Source: Phycisphaerales bacterium (lineage in GTDB: Bacteria > Planctomycetota > Phycisphaerae > Phycisphaerales > UBA1924). From it: DNA of 49,103 nucleotides. This document shows positions 39,068 to 48,236 of the stretch, piece by piece. Every line of letters starts with the position of its first letter. Position 1 is the stretch's first letter. A model generated the notes under the pieces. It saw only the letters and a list, made by a program, of their open reading frames with translations, searched no databases and was not told the origin of the DNA. The stretch lies in NCBI GenBank assembly GCA_013360695.1, contig JABWBC010000009.1:1-49103 (forward strand), given 5' to 3'. Made by a program: the position numbers and the translations under genes.

Positions 39068-41024
39068 AGCACCCCACATCAAACGCGCTCGCAAACTCGT
39101 CGTAGTCATTCCCGTTCACAAACCCGTCGTTGTTCAGGTCGGCCTCGGGGAGCGCCAGGTCAAAGGCGTCCGCGAACTCGTCGTAGTCGTTTCCGTTCAC
39201 GAACCCGTCGCCGTTGAAATCCGCGAAACAGCCGCGCGTCCCGTACACGTTGAGCTGCCAGTCCACCCACACGCCCGTGTCCTGGGCCGCCCGGTCGGCG
39301 ATCGCCAGCGTCCACGTTCCCTTCGCGTTCTCGCCGAAGTGGCGACGCGACGTGAACACAAACCCGCTGTAGTTGTCCGTCGGGTCGTTCCGCTTGGTCG
39401 CCAGCACGGAACTCTTGCCCGACGGCCCGGTCAGCGTGATCTGCAGATCCCCCACGAACGGGTGCGTCACGTTCAGCACCACTTCAACCGTCTCGATCGA
39501 GAAGTCGGCGGCAATCGTCGCCGACTTCGTCACGCCCGTCGAGTTATTGTCGGGGATGGCGGCGTCGACCTCGCGGAGGCCGCTGGTCTCGGCGCTCTCC
39601 GCTTTCACGTTGTCCCATGTGCGTGCCAGCCCCACCGCGGCGCTGGCGTCGATCGCCCCGAACCCATACTTGTAATTCACCCAGTACCCCGCGCCGTTCT
39701 GCACCCACTGCGAGTTGAAGGGCTCGCACTTCCGCGCGCTCTCGATCAGGATGTGCTGCACGTCGCGCCAGCCGAGGTTCGGATTCGCCTCCAGCATCAG
39801 CGCGACCACGCCCGCGCCCAGCGGGCACGCCGAGCTGGTCCCGCCGAAGTCCGGCGTGTAGTTCCCGGTCGAATACCCCCCCGCCCCAGTCACGTCCGTC
39901 GTGTAGATCCCGAGGTTGTTCCCGTTCGACGGCGCCACCACCAGGTGCGCCGACCCGAGCTCGTTGTAATACGCCTGGTAATCCTCGTCGCCGATCGCAC
40001 CCACGCTCACCACGTACCGGCTCGACGCGTACCCGTCGTAGTCCACGCGGTCGATGCTCCCGCCGTTGCCCGCGGCCCAGGTGAAGATCGTCCCGCGCCC
40101 GCCCCGCCCGCTCTCTACCGACGCCCGGATCGCGTCCAGCTCGACACCCGAGATCGACGCGATGAACCCGCCGTCCGCCGGTCCCCACGAATTGCTCTTG
40201 ATGAAGTTAAGATTGTTCTTATATCCGAACGCCGTCGCGGTCTGCGATTCGCTCCCGAAGATCAGCTGCGAAACCTTGGCGCCGAACGCCGCCCCCACGC
40301 CCCCCTTGTTGTTGTTGCCGACCGCCCCCGCCACCCCCGCGCACGCCGTCCCGTGCGACGTCGCGCTCCCGCCCGACTGCGACGCGGCCGCGTGATAGTT
40401 CGCGCTCAGGTCCTCGTGCCCGGTCTCGAAACCACCCTCCAGGATCCCGATCGTCACGCCCTGCCCGGTGTACCCGAGATTCCACGCTCCCTCGATGTTC
40501 ACGTCCGCCACCGGAGTCACGCCGTTGATCAGGTGCCATTGCTGGGCCAGGCCCGGATCGGTCGGGATCGAGCGCAGTGGCATGGGGCGTCGCACATCGA
40601 CCACCGCGTCCTTGAACCCCGCGCCGCGCAGGCTCGCCGCCAGCGCAGCCGCCTCCGCGATCGTCCCCGCCTCGATGTTCACATAGCTCGGCGCGCCCTC
40701 GACCGGCACGGCAATCACCGGTGCTCGCAACCGCCCCAGCGCCGCGTTCATCGCCTGTCTCGTTCCGCGAGCGACGACCTTGGAGGTCAGCTCATACCCC
40801 GGCGTCGGCGGCGGCGCCACGCCGTCCTTCCCCGCCATGTCCGCATTGACGCGCGAAGCCGCTGCCCGCCCGACGTTCGCATTCTCCACCAGGAACGTCG
40901 CGACGCCCCGCGAGGTGTGGACCACGATCGTGTCGCCCACCCCCGCAGACCACACCGTCCCCGCGCTCAAGGACAGGGCCAGGCAGGCCGACACCGATAT
41001 CCGCCGCTCAATCTTCTTTCTCAT
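39066..41024 (-). CDS. Secreted S8 serine protease with P-domain and dockerin repeats
   Basis: A 652-residue exported protein. GAGGGAG precedes the ATG at 41024; signal peptide MRKKIERRISVSACLALSLS. An inhibitor-like propeptide fills about 30-175. In the peptidase domain His224 (SHGTACAG), oxyanion Asn320 (AAGNGG) and Ser397 (GGTSSACP) are present, but the catalytic Asp position is Glu196 in GILEGGFETGHEDL. A proprotein-convertase P-domain follows (VEVVLNVTHPFVGDLQITLT ... VWVDWQLNVYG). The last 50 residues hold two dockerin/EF-hand loops, DFNGDGFVNGNDYDEF and DLNNDGFVNGNDYDEF, likely binding calcium. Activity with Glu at that site is uncertain. A near-consensus promoter lies upstream. Confidence 0.9.
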   Translation of the reverse strand: MRKKIERRISVSACLALSLSAGTVWSAGVGDTIVVHTSRGVATFLVENANVGRAAASRVNADMAGKDGVAPPPTPGYELTSKVVARGTRQAMNAALGRLRAPVIAVPVEGAPSYVNIEAGTIAEAAALAASLRGAGFKDAVVDVRRPMPLRSIPTDPGLAQQWHLINGVTPVADVNIEGAWNLGYTGQGVTIGILEGGFETGHEDLSANYHAAASQSGGSATSHGTACAGVAGAVGNNNKGGVGAAFGAKVSQLIFGSESQTATAFGYKNNLNFIKSNSWGPADGGFIASISGVELDAIRASVESGRGGRGTIFTWAAGNGGSIDRVDYDGYASSRYVVSVGAIGDEDYQAYYNELGSAHLVVAPSNGNNLGIYTTDVTGAGGYSTGNYTPDFGGTSSACPLGAGVVALMLEANPNLGWRDVQHILIESARKCEPFNSQWVQNGAGYWVNYKYGFGAIDASAAVGLARTWDNVKAESAETSGLREVDAAIPDNNSTGVTKSATIAADFSIETVEVVLNVTHPFVGDLQITLTGPSGKSSVLATKRNDPTDNYSGFVFTSRRHFGENAKGTWTLAIADRAAQDTGVWVDWQLNVYGTRGCFADFNGDGFVNGNDYDEFADAFDLALPEADLNNDGFVNGNDYDEFASAFDVGC

Positions 41025-41359
41025 GACGCACTCCCTCGGCCAGACAGATTCGGCCCGGCCCGCCCCAAAGTTGCGGCCATGACCCAACCCCACCCCAACC
41101 TTCACCCTCCACGCCTTCCTGATGAAAACGACCCGATCAGGCCAACCACCCATTGCCTCTATATTAGCGTATTGTTTGGTGTGATTCAAGGCCGATATGG
41201 ATGGCCCAAACCGGTCTGGCGAGCCGGGAATGGGGGTTGGGTCGTGGCGTGTTGACCGCCCCCCCTGAGGGCATACGATCCACGCTCGCTCGGGGTCCGT
41301 TTCCCGAGAGGTTGACATTTCGGCCTAACGTTCCGCGCGGGCAGCCGCACGGCGCACAG
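41025..41359. other. Divergent intergenic region of S8 protease and tRNA-Thr
   Basis: 335 bases with the protease promoter at 41161-41189. Toward tRNA-Thr a perfect TTGACA lies at 41312-41317, but no -10-like hexamer follows at the right distance, so the tRNA/tuf promoter is not resolved. No gene was seen. Confidence 0.55.
41161..41189 (-). promoter_or_regulatory. Sigma-70-type promoter of the S8 protease gene
   Basis: On the minus strand TTGAAT and TAATAT are separated by exactly 17 bases, in an AT-rich island within GC-rich DNA. The predicted start would leave a leader of about 130 bases before the protease ATG. Confidence 0.65.
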
Positions 41360-41431
41360 GCCGCTGTAGCTCAGTGGTAGAGCGCACCCTTGGTAAGGGT
41401 GAGGCCATGGGTTCAATCCCCATCAGCGGCT
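41360..41431 (+). tRNA. tRNA-Thr (anticodon GGT)
   Basis: A full cloverleaf: acceptor arms GCCGCTG and CAGCGGC, D-arm around AGCTCAGTGGTAGAGC, anticodon arm CACCC-TTGGTAA-GGGTG with anticodon GGT, and T-arm GGGTTCAATCC. CCA is not encoded. It lies 187 bases upstream of tuf, a common bacterial arrangement. Confidence 0.97.
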
Positions 41432-41618
41432 CGTCGGGACTCCGGCGCGGCAACGTTCGCGCCGGATGATCGAGCACATGTTCACCGATTCGGGCGTTGC
41501 CCACGCTCGGCCGGTGAGGTTCATTCGGTCCTTATCCGTCGCGAGGCCCTCGCTTCGGGTGCGGACTCTTCGAGGTCGAAGATCCCCGTTGCGGGATCAT
41601 GATCGGAGGTCGTCGGAC

Positions 41619-42821
<1,203 letters not shown>

Positions 42822-42831
42822 TCGATTCATG

Positions 42832-42863
42832 CCGGTCGGGGGGACACCCCCGGCCGGACTTTT
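42832..42863 (+). terminator. Intrinsic terminator after tuf
   Basis: Arms CCGGTCGGGGG and CCCCCGGCCGG (one G-T pair) with loop GACA, then ACTTTT, 10 bases after the tuf stop. Confidence 0.75.
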
Positions 42864-43182
42864 CAGCGCCCTCCCGTTGCGTCGGGGAGCGGCCAAAATC
42901 CCGGCCAGGAACAGCGCGACGGGGCTTTCGTCCCTCGTGCCGTCGCTTGACCGGCCTAGACTTGAGCCGTCCGTCCGAGAGCCCACAGGGGCGCTCGGAC
43001 GGCGTTGTCTGAAGGGATCCGCCGACGTTTGGCGGCACGCCCGACGGGCCACGGCGATCGACGGGGACCGTCGTCGCACACCCCCGGGCATGGACCGCCC
43101 GACCAGTGGAATTCACGCGCGGCCAACCGCGCCTCGCACCGCCCGGGGCGAACCCCCGAGCCCTGAAAATCGAAGTGACCCT
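42864..43182. other. Leader region between tuf and rpmG
   Basis: 319 bases without a gene. A 9-bp inverted repeat CCGTCCGAG / CTCGGACGG (42971-43002) with a 14-base loop may be a structured leader of the rpmG-secE-nusG transcript. No promoter with both boxes was found. Confidence 0.45.
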
Positions 43183-43365
43183 ATGGCGAAGAAGAAAGCA
43201 GCGGCCCGCGAGTACCTCTGGCTCCAGTGTACGGAGACCGGCGATCTCAATTACCGCACCGAAGTCAACACCAAGGGCGGCATGCCCGAGGGCCTCAAGG
43301 AAGGCCTGAAGAAGTACTCGCCCCGCCTGCGTCGTCACACCCTCCACAAAGTCAAGCGGAAGTAA
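43183..43365 (+). CDS. rpmG: 50S ribosomal protein L33
   Basis: A 60-residue ribosomal protein. MAKKKAAAREYLWLQCTETG and the end YSPRLRRHTLHKVKRK are the L33 frame. The usual zinc cysteines are mostly missing: a single Cys remains (LQC) and CPRC is replaced by SPRL, so it is a cysteine-poor form. A short insert (GGMPEGLKEGL) lengthens the middle. It opens the cluster rpmG-tRNA-Trp-secE-nusG, as in many bacteria. Confidence 0.92.
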   Translation: MAKKKAAAREYLWLQCTETGDLNYRTEVNTKGGMPEGLKEGLKKYSPRLRRHTLHKVKRK

Positions 43366-43402
43366 ACCAGTGCCGGAACACGGCTCATCCAATCCGTCCA
43401 AT

Positions 43403-43475
<73 letters not shown>

Positions 43476-43525
43476 TTCCCGACTCCGACCAGGGCGGCGG
43501 CTCCGCGCCCCACACGTCCGGCGGC

Positions 43526-44203
43526 ATGGGCGTCTATCGCCCGGGCCAGGGCTACTGGGTCCGCGTCCTCACCGCCTGCGTCGCCGGACTTCTCTTCCTG
43601 GTCACCGCGGCGTGGACCGCCATGCAGGTGAACGCGATCCCGATCCCCATGCAGTCCTGGGTGCTGTCGCTCAAGAACATGACCGAGGCGCCCGACGCCA
43701 CCGGCACCGTCGATCTCATGGACGAGTCGCCGGGCACCGGCCCGCTGGCGGTTCGCATCGGCAGCGCCACCATAGTCTCCTTCGAGAAGGCCGGCGATAA
43801 CCTCGGCAATCTCACCATCAAGGAGCCGCAGATGGTGAGCAACCACGAACCCGCGGACGTGGGAGGCCAGGCCGTCCTGATCGGCGGGAAGCGCTACACC
43901 GTCGCCACCGCCGTCGGCGTCCCGCTCTTCCCCATCCTGTACCTTCAGGCCGGTGTCGCCGCCGCCATCCTCATCATCGGCGTGGCGCTGATCTATACCT
44001 TCGTCGGCGTGAAGCCCAAGAGCGCCGAGTTCCTGATCGCGACCGACGGCGAGATGAAGAAGGTCCACTGGTCCACGAGGCGCGAGGTCTTCGGCTCGAC
44101 CTGGGTCGTCATCGCCGCCTGCTTCCTCATCGCCGGGCTCCTCTGGGTCTTCGACTTCGGCTTCGTCACGGTCTTCCAGAGCATCAAGCTCCTGCACAAG
44201 TAG
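43526..44203 (+). CDS. secE: Preprotein translocase subunit SecE, enlarged
   Basis: A 225-residue membrane subunit of the SecYEG channel. The start is the ATG at 43526; the open frame further upstream translates the tRNA-Trp gene. TM1 is about 13-34, TM2 about 137-160 and TM3 about 191-211. The conserved SecE amphipathic motif is EFLIATDGEMKKVHWSTRRE (168-187) before TM3. Between TM1 and TM2 is a loop of about 100 residues (35-136) predicted outside the cytoplasm, absent in E. coli SecE (127 residues) and in single-helix SecE. Position before nusG supports the call. Confidence 0.9.
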   Translation: MGVYRPGQGYWVRVLTACVAGLLFLVTAAWTAMQVNAIPIPMQSWVLSLKNMTEAPDATGTVDLMDESPGTGPLAVRIGSATIVSFEKAGDNLGNLTIKEPQMVSNHEPADVGGQAVLIGGKRYTVATAVGVPLFPILYLQAGVAAAILIIGVALIYTFVGVKPKSAEFLIATDGEMKKVHWSTRREVFGSTWVVIAACFLIAGLLWVFDFGFVTVFQSIKLLHK

Positions 44204-44293
44204 CCCGCCCGGCGTGCATGAGCCATCCCGATTCGTGCGTTCGCTTCACCAACGCCCCTCGCCGCAATCGTGCGGCCGGCGGAGAACTTGGAC

Positions 44294-44908
44294 ATGACCG
44301 ACACCGCCCATCGTGAAGGACTCCTCGACGCCGACGGCCCGCTGCGCCAGGAGGGCATGAACTGGTTCGTGCTCCGCGTCGCGTCGAACAAGGAATCGAG
44401 CGTCCGCGAGACCCTGCTCCGCAAGGTCCAGATCGAGAGCATGGCCCACCTGGTCGGACGCATCCTCGTCCCCACCGAAAAGACCAAGACCATCAAGGCC
44501 GGCAAGACCAAGATCACCGAGACCAAGCTCTACCCCGGCTATGTCTTCGTCGAAATGAAGCTCGAGCCCGACGGGCGCATCCCCCAGGATGTCTTCTTCC
44601 TCATCAAGGAGACGACGGGCGTGGGCGATTTCGTCGGCACCGCGGGGCGCCCCACCGCGATGAAGGAGCACGAGATCGAGAAGATGCTCGTCGACAGCCG
44701 CAAGCCCGAGGACCAGCCCTCGGTCCGGATGGTCTTCGAGAAGGGCGAGCACGTCACGATCAAGGAAGGCCCGTTCCAGGGCTACGAGGGCACGGTCGAC
44801 GAGCTTCTCCCCGACAAGGGCCTGGTCCGCGTGCTGGTCACGATCTTCGGACGCCAGGCGCCGATCGAGCTCGAAGAATGGCAGATCGGCAAATCCGAGG
44901 GCGTGTAG
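44294..44908 (+). CDS. nusG: Transcription termination/antitermination factor NusG
   Basis: A 204-residue factor that binds RNA polymerase. The N-terminal NGN domain reads MNWFVLRVASNKESSVRETL through YPGYVFVEMKL and GVGDFVGTAGRPTAM; the C-terminal KOW domain is FEKGEHVTIKEGPFQGYEGT. The ATG at 44294 follows GGAG at 11 bases. An intrinsic terminator lies 32 bases after the stop. The next gene is not rplK, so the usual ribosomal operon does not continue here. Confidence 0.95.
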   Translation: MTDTAHREGLLDADGPLRQEGMNWFVLRVASNKESSVRETLLRKVQIESMAHLVGRILVPTEKTKTIKAGKTKITETKLYPGYVFVEMKLEPDGRIPQDVFFLIKETTGVGDFVGTAGRPTAMKEHEIEKMLVDSRKPEDQPSVRMVFEKGEHVTIKEGPFQGYEGTVDELLPDKGLVRVLVTIFGRQAPIELEEWQIGKSEGV

Positions 44909-44940
44909 GCACGGCCCTCGAACCATGGCGCGAACCGACG

Positions 44941-44973
44941 AACCCGCGGGAGAGTGTCCGCGGGTTTCTTTTT
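44941..44973 (+). terminator. Intrinsic terminator after nusG
   Basis: Arms AACCCGCGG and CCGCGGGTT with an 8-base loop, followed by TCTTTTT. Strong and well placed. Confidence 0.9.
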
Positions 44974-45009
44974 GGCCGAGAGCGATGCGGAAGTCGGAGT
45001 CGCTTCGGT

Positions 45010-45609
45010 ATGCTGGCGACATCATCATGCACGGCGGGCCGCCCTGCGCCTTGCCTGAGCCGGAGGTGCAATATTCCTCGAGGATTGGTGGTCGGAAAAA
45101 TCCGGGACGATCGGGACAAGACGGTGGTGCGCCACCTGATCACCGCGGGAATTCTCAAGGGCAAATGGGCGACGCCCGAGCGACTCGCGCCGCTGGTGTC
45201 GCTGCGGGCCGTCCGAAGCGGAGGAGCGAAGATTCGGGTCACGGGGCTCAACGGGAGCTCCACACCCGACACCCTGATCGACCAAGAGGGCAAGTTCAGC
45301 ATTCCATTTGTATTTCACGAGCTGCCGGACCCCCATGACATCCGATTGGAACTTATTGCGTGGACCAACTCCAAGGGGATCGGGCGTGCCGACGGCGTTC
45401 CGGGGTATCTCGTCGACGTGGACGCGAGTGAGTTCCCCCAGGTGGGCGATGTCCCGCGATTGCGCGGCTCTTCCGTTCGGATCTTTGAGGCTGCGTGGCA
45501 GTTCAAGCATCATCAGACGCCTCTTTGGGATCGATTGGGAACGACCGAAACGACCATGCTGGTCGCGACGCACACCATGCGCGTCGCTCCGGGTGGCGTT
45601 TCGTCTTAG
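45010..45609 (+). CDS. Hypothetical protein
   Basis: A possible 199-residue protein. The ATG at 45010 has GGAG 10 bases upstream, but a TTG or GTG near 45085 (LVVGKIRDDRDKTVVR) is an alternative start. Third codon positions are GC-rich over much of the frame, which favours this strand over the overlapping minus-strand frame. The middle (AKIRVTGLNGSSTPDTLIDQ, then FSIPFVFHELPDPHDIRLEL) suggests a beta-sandwich such as a carboxypeptidase-regulatory-like domain, without certainty. No signal peptide. Flanked by unrelated genes; function not recognised. Confidence 0.4.
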   Translation: MLATSSCTAGRPAPCLSRRCNIPRGLVVGKIRDDRDKTVVRHLITAGILKGKWATPERLAPLVSLRAVRSGGAKIRVTGLNGSSTPDTLIDQEGKFSIPFVFHELPDPHDIRLELIAWTNSKGIGRADGVPGYLVDVDASEFPQVGDVPRLRGSSVRIFEAAWQFKHHQTPLWDRLGTTETTMLVATHTMRVAPGGVSS

Positions 45610-45805
45610 CCGTGCGTAGGGCGTGGGCGATCGTGGCAACGGCGGCGCTTTACGGTTCTTGGCCCGAGCGTCCGATTCTCTCGGGGCCAAAAACGCGTCC
45701 GGGGACCTCCCTCCGGATGTCCCCGTCGCGCGCGGCGACTGATCCTGTTCCTGATCGGGCCGCGATGTCTCTCTCGATCGGTTGCGAGCTTCGTCGGGGC
45801 GCGGC

Positions 45806-46093
45806 TTATTCCTCGGACGCCGGCTCGTCGCCGCCCTTGTTCTGGGCTTCGAGGAGCTTGCGCAGGTACTGGTTCTCGCGACGGGTCGCCTCCAGGTCGA
45901 AGACGAGGTACTTGATGGACAGGCGGAGGTAGTCGAGCGACTCCTGAAGGTCCGCGATGGTCTTCTTCATTTTGTCGTGACGGTTCTGGGTCTCGAGGGC
46001 GAGCTGCTCGAGCGGGCCGCGTTCCCCTTCGGGAAGCTGACCGATCTGGCTGATGAGGTCACCGAGTTTCGCCTGGAAATCGCTCTCGTTCAT
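45806..46093 (-). CDS. Small coiled-coil protein
   Basis: A 95-residue soluble protein from the ATG at 46093, which follows a GGGAG-type site; the open frame upstream is not conserved-looking. It is nearly all helix with heptads (LGDLISQIGQLPEGE, DKMKKTIADLQESLDYLRLS, LVFDLEATRRENQYLRKLLE) and an acidic tail. No family recognised; it may be a structural or partner-binding peptide. Confidence 0.65.
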   Translation of the reverse strand: MNESDFQAKLGDLISQIGQLPEGERGPLEQLALETQNRHDKMKKTIADLQESLDYLRLSIKYLVFDLEATRRENQYLRKLLEAQNKGGDEPASEE

Positions 46094-46346
46094 GATTCTC
46101 TTCTCCCCTGTCTGGCGCCGTTTCTGGCGTTGTTCCGATCGTCCCAAACCCGCACCACCGGCGGCGTCGCCCAAGCAGGCGACGTTGAGAGAACAACAAC
46201 CCACACGCCGATCCGCTCGAATCCGCGTGCCAGTCGCGTTGGTCCTATAAAAGGCGGCGCAGGATTACGGCGCGGGCAGTCGTCGCGCCAGCGGCCATCG
46301 CGGGCCGATCAGGCCCAGGTCCGTCTGTAACGACTGTGGTGTTTCG

Positions 46347-46952
46347 TCAACGCATCACGTCGGCGCGACGCAACACCTGCCGCGCGTCGGCAGCGATGCT
46401 GGGAGCGAGGCTGTCGAGGAGCCCGGGCTCCTGGCGCTTGCTGTCCTTGGCAAGGCGGACCAGGTGCTGGTCGAGGGCGAAGCGGAAGCGCTTGAAGAGC
46501 TCCTCGAGTTCGTGGCGGTTGAAGCGGACCATGGGGTCCTTCAGGCCGGTCTGCATGCAAGCCCAGTCGATGAGCGAGCCGCCGTTGCCGGTGAAGCGAT
46601 AGAGGCCGAGCGTGGCGATCATGCGTTTTTTGAGGGGGATGAAGGGGTCGGTGGCGGTGTCGGGGATGGCGAGCAGGCGTTCCTCGGCGGATTCGTCGGG
46701 GGCGGCCAGGGGATCGACCGCCTTCTCGGTCGGCACGGGCGGGAGCTCCGACGCGGGGCGCAGGTCCGCAAAGGCGGACGAGAGCGTCTTGAACCCGGCG
46801 CGTTCGAAGCGGATGACGAGGCGTTGCGTCGGCTTGCCGTCTTGCATGAGCGATTCGGCGGCCGTGACTTCGCCGACTCCCCATTCGGGGCGGGCGGCAT
46901 GGCGCACTCGATCGCCGAGCGCGAACGCACGAACATTGGCGGACATGGTCAT
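46347..46952 (-). CDS. DUF3553-like protein
   Basis: A 201-residue soluble protein. A GAGG site 6 bases before the ATG at 46952 decides the start; another ATG is two codons later. The N-terminal 60 residues show the DUF3553 pattern: GDRVRHAARPEWGVGEVTAA and QRLVIRFERAGFKTL, a small SH3-like barrel also seen beside UvrD-type helicases. The rest is helical (IPLKKRMIATLGLYRF, ELEELFKRFRFALDQHLV) and ends in VLRRADVMR. Function unknown. It is divergent from rpoZ with 335 bases between. Confidence 0.7.
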   Translation of the reverse strand: MTMSANVRAFALGDRVRHAARPEWGVGEVTAAESLMQDGKPTQRLVIRFERAGFKTLSSAFADLRPASELPPVPTEKAVDPLAAPDESAEERLLAIPDTATDPFIPLKKRMIATLGLYRFTGNGGSLIDWACMQTGLKDPMVRFNRHELEELFKRFRFALDQHLVRLAKDSKRQEPGLLDSLAPSIAADARQVLRRADVMR

Positions 46953-47287
46953 TCCGATCCTCGGCGGGCGGGTGCGGGTGAGGCCTTCATGGCCTGACCC
47001 ATACAACGCCGAACTGGTCGAACCGACCAGCCCGGTGTGGGGACACCCGGCAAGCGTGGGGCGGCACGGGCGGGGCTCTCAAGCCCCTCTCCACCGACCG
47101 CCAGCATCAAACAATACGCCGGTTCCCCGTGGGGCGTTGCAACGAGGCGAGCAAGCGACTGCGCGGGCGGGGCGGGGGCGTCGGTTGGTCTATCCGGACC
47201 GGGGGGACGGTGCCGGCCTATAGTCTTTGTCCCGCCGGACGGGCGCGTCTTTCGCGCGACCAGGCCCCGCGGCAACCGGGAAACGAC
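46953..47287. other. Divergent intergenic region upstream of rpoZ
   Basis: 335 bases without a gene. A TATAGT at 47219-47224 could be the -10 box of rpoZ-coaC, 64 bases before the start codon, but no -35 box at the proper distance was found. Confidence 0.45.
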
Positions 47288-47521
47288 ATGATCGAAGCCC
47301 TCAAGAGCGATGACATCGTCAATAAGGTCGGCGGCAAGTTCAAGCTGTGCGCCCTGATCCAGCGTCGCCTCATCCAACTCATGGAAGGGGCGCGTCCGTT
47401 GGTGGACCGCGCGGGGCGCACCGACCTTGAGGTCGTGATCGACGAGATCCTGCACGACAAGATCACGCTTGATTTCGATCCCTCGGTGCTCTACCGCAAG
47501 ACCAGCGAAGCCGCCGAGTAA
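47288..47521 (+). CDS. rpoZ: RNA polymerase omega subunit
   Basis: A 77-residue protein. MIEALKSDDIVNKVGGKFKL and the helix CALIQRRLIQLMEGARPLVD match the omega pattern (x-x-L-V-x-K-V-G-x-R-F-x-L-x-x-I-A-x-x-R-A-x-x-L), though the usual A-x-R-A is L-I-Q-R-R. The end (ILHDKITLDFDPSVLY) differs from proteobacterial omega. Location just before coaC is the widespread rpoZ-coaBC order and strengthens the call. It would help RNA polymerase assembly. Confidence 0.8.
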   Translation: MIEALKSDDIVNKVGGKFKLCALIQRRLIQLMEGARPLVDRAGRTDLEVVIDEILHDKITLDFDPSVLYRKTSEAAE

Positions 47522-47558
47522 GCCGGGCCGCCCTTCGGCCCCCGCGCATCGCGATGCC

Positions 47559-48179
47559 ATGACCAGCCCCGCTCCCAATCCCGCGGACGCCGTTCTCAAG
47601 GGTGCGCGGGTGTTTGTCGGCGTGATGGGCGGGATCGCGGCGTACAAGACGGCGGCGCTGGTGAGCAAGCTGGCCCAGGCGGGCGCGGACGTGACGGTGG
47701 CGATGACGCCCGGCGCGACGCACTTCGTCACGCCGCTGACGTTTCAGTCGCTCTCGGCCCGCCCGGTGTATACCTCGCCCTGGGAGCACATCGAGTCCCA
47801 GGACCCGCAGCACATCGCGCTGGCGAGCCGGACCGATCTGGCGGTGGTGGCGCCCTGCACGGCGGACGGGCTGGCGCGGCTGGCGACGGGGCGGTGCGAC
47901 GACGTGGTGACGCTGATCCTGGCGGCGATCGATCGGAGGACGACGCCCGTGCTTTTGGCGCCCGCCATGAACACGGTGATGTGGGAGCAGCCGGCCAACC
48001 AGCGCAATGTGTCGCAGCTGGCGGCGGACGGCTTTGCGTTCATTGGTCCCGAAGACGGTTGGCAGGCGTGCCGACATGTGGGCAAGGGGCGTATGAGCGA
48101 GCCCGAGGCGATCCTGCAGCGGATCGTGCAAATCCTGAGCCAGCGGGTATCCTCGCCCCGCGCGCCGTTGCCTGGATGA
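47559..48179 (+). CDS. coaC: Phosphopantothenoylcysteine decarboxylase (CoaC-type flavoprotein)
   Basis: A 206-residue flavin enzyme that decarboxylates phosphopantothenoylcysteine in CoA synthesis. Motifs: GVMGGIAAYKTAALVSKLAQ (FMN site), HIALASRTDLAVVAPCTADG with the catalytic His, LLAPAMNTVMWEQPANQRNV (PxMNxxMW) and GWQACRHVGKGRM at the substrate-recognition flap, where the active Cys is C in QAC. The CoaB half found in bifunctional CoaBC is absent: the protein ends at about 206. It starts 37 bases after rpoZ, so they are probably one operon. Confidence 0.88.
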   Translation: MTSPAPNPADAVLKGARVFVGVMGGIAAYKTAALVSKLAQAGADVTVAMTPGATHFVTPLTFQSLSARPVYTSPWEHIESQDPQHIALASRTDLAVVAPCTADGLARLATGRCDDVVTLILAAIDRRTTPVLLAPAMNTVMWEQPANQRNVSQLAADGFAFIGPEDGWQACRHVGKGRMSEPEAILQRIVQILSQRVSSPRAPLPG

Positions 48180-48236
48180 TTCAGGCCATTCATGGGGGAT
48201 TTCGATCCGGCCACGGCGCGCTCGGAGGAGCGGCCA

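Noticed and set aside
41312-41340. TTGACA as promoter of tRNA-Thr/tuf
   Set aside because: Perfect -35 hexamer but the bases 16-18 downstream are all G/C, so no -10 box could be assigned.
45025-45690. 221-codon minus-strand frame
   Set aside because: Overlaps the plus-strand hypothetical gene, whose codon positions look more like coding sequence; no ribosome site on the minus strand.
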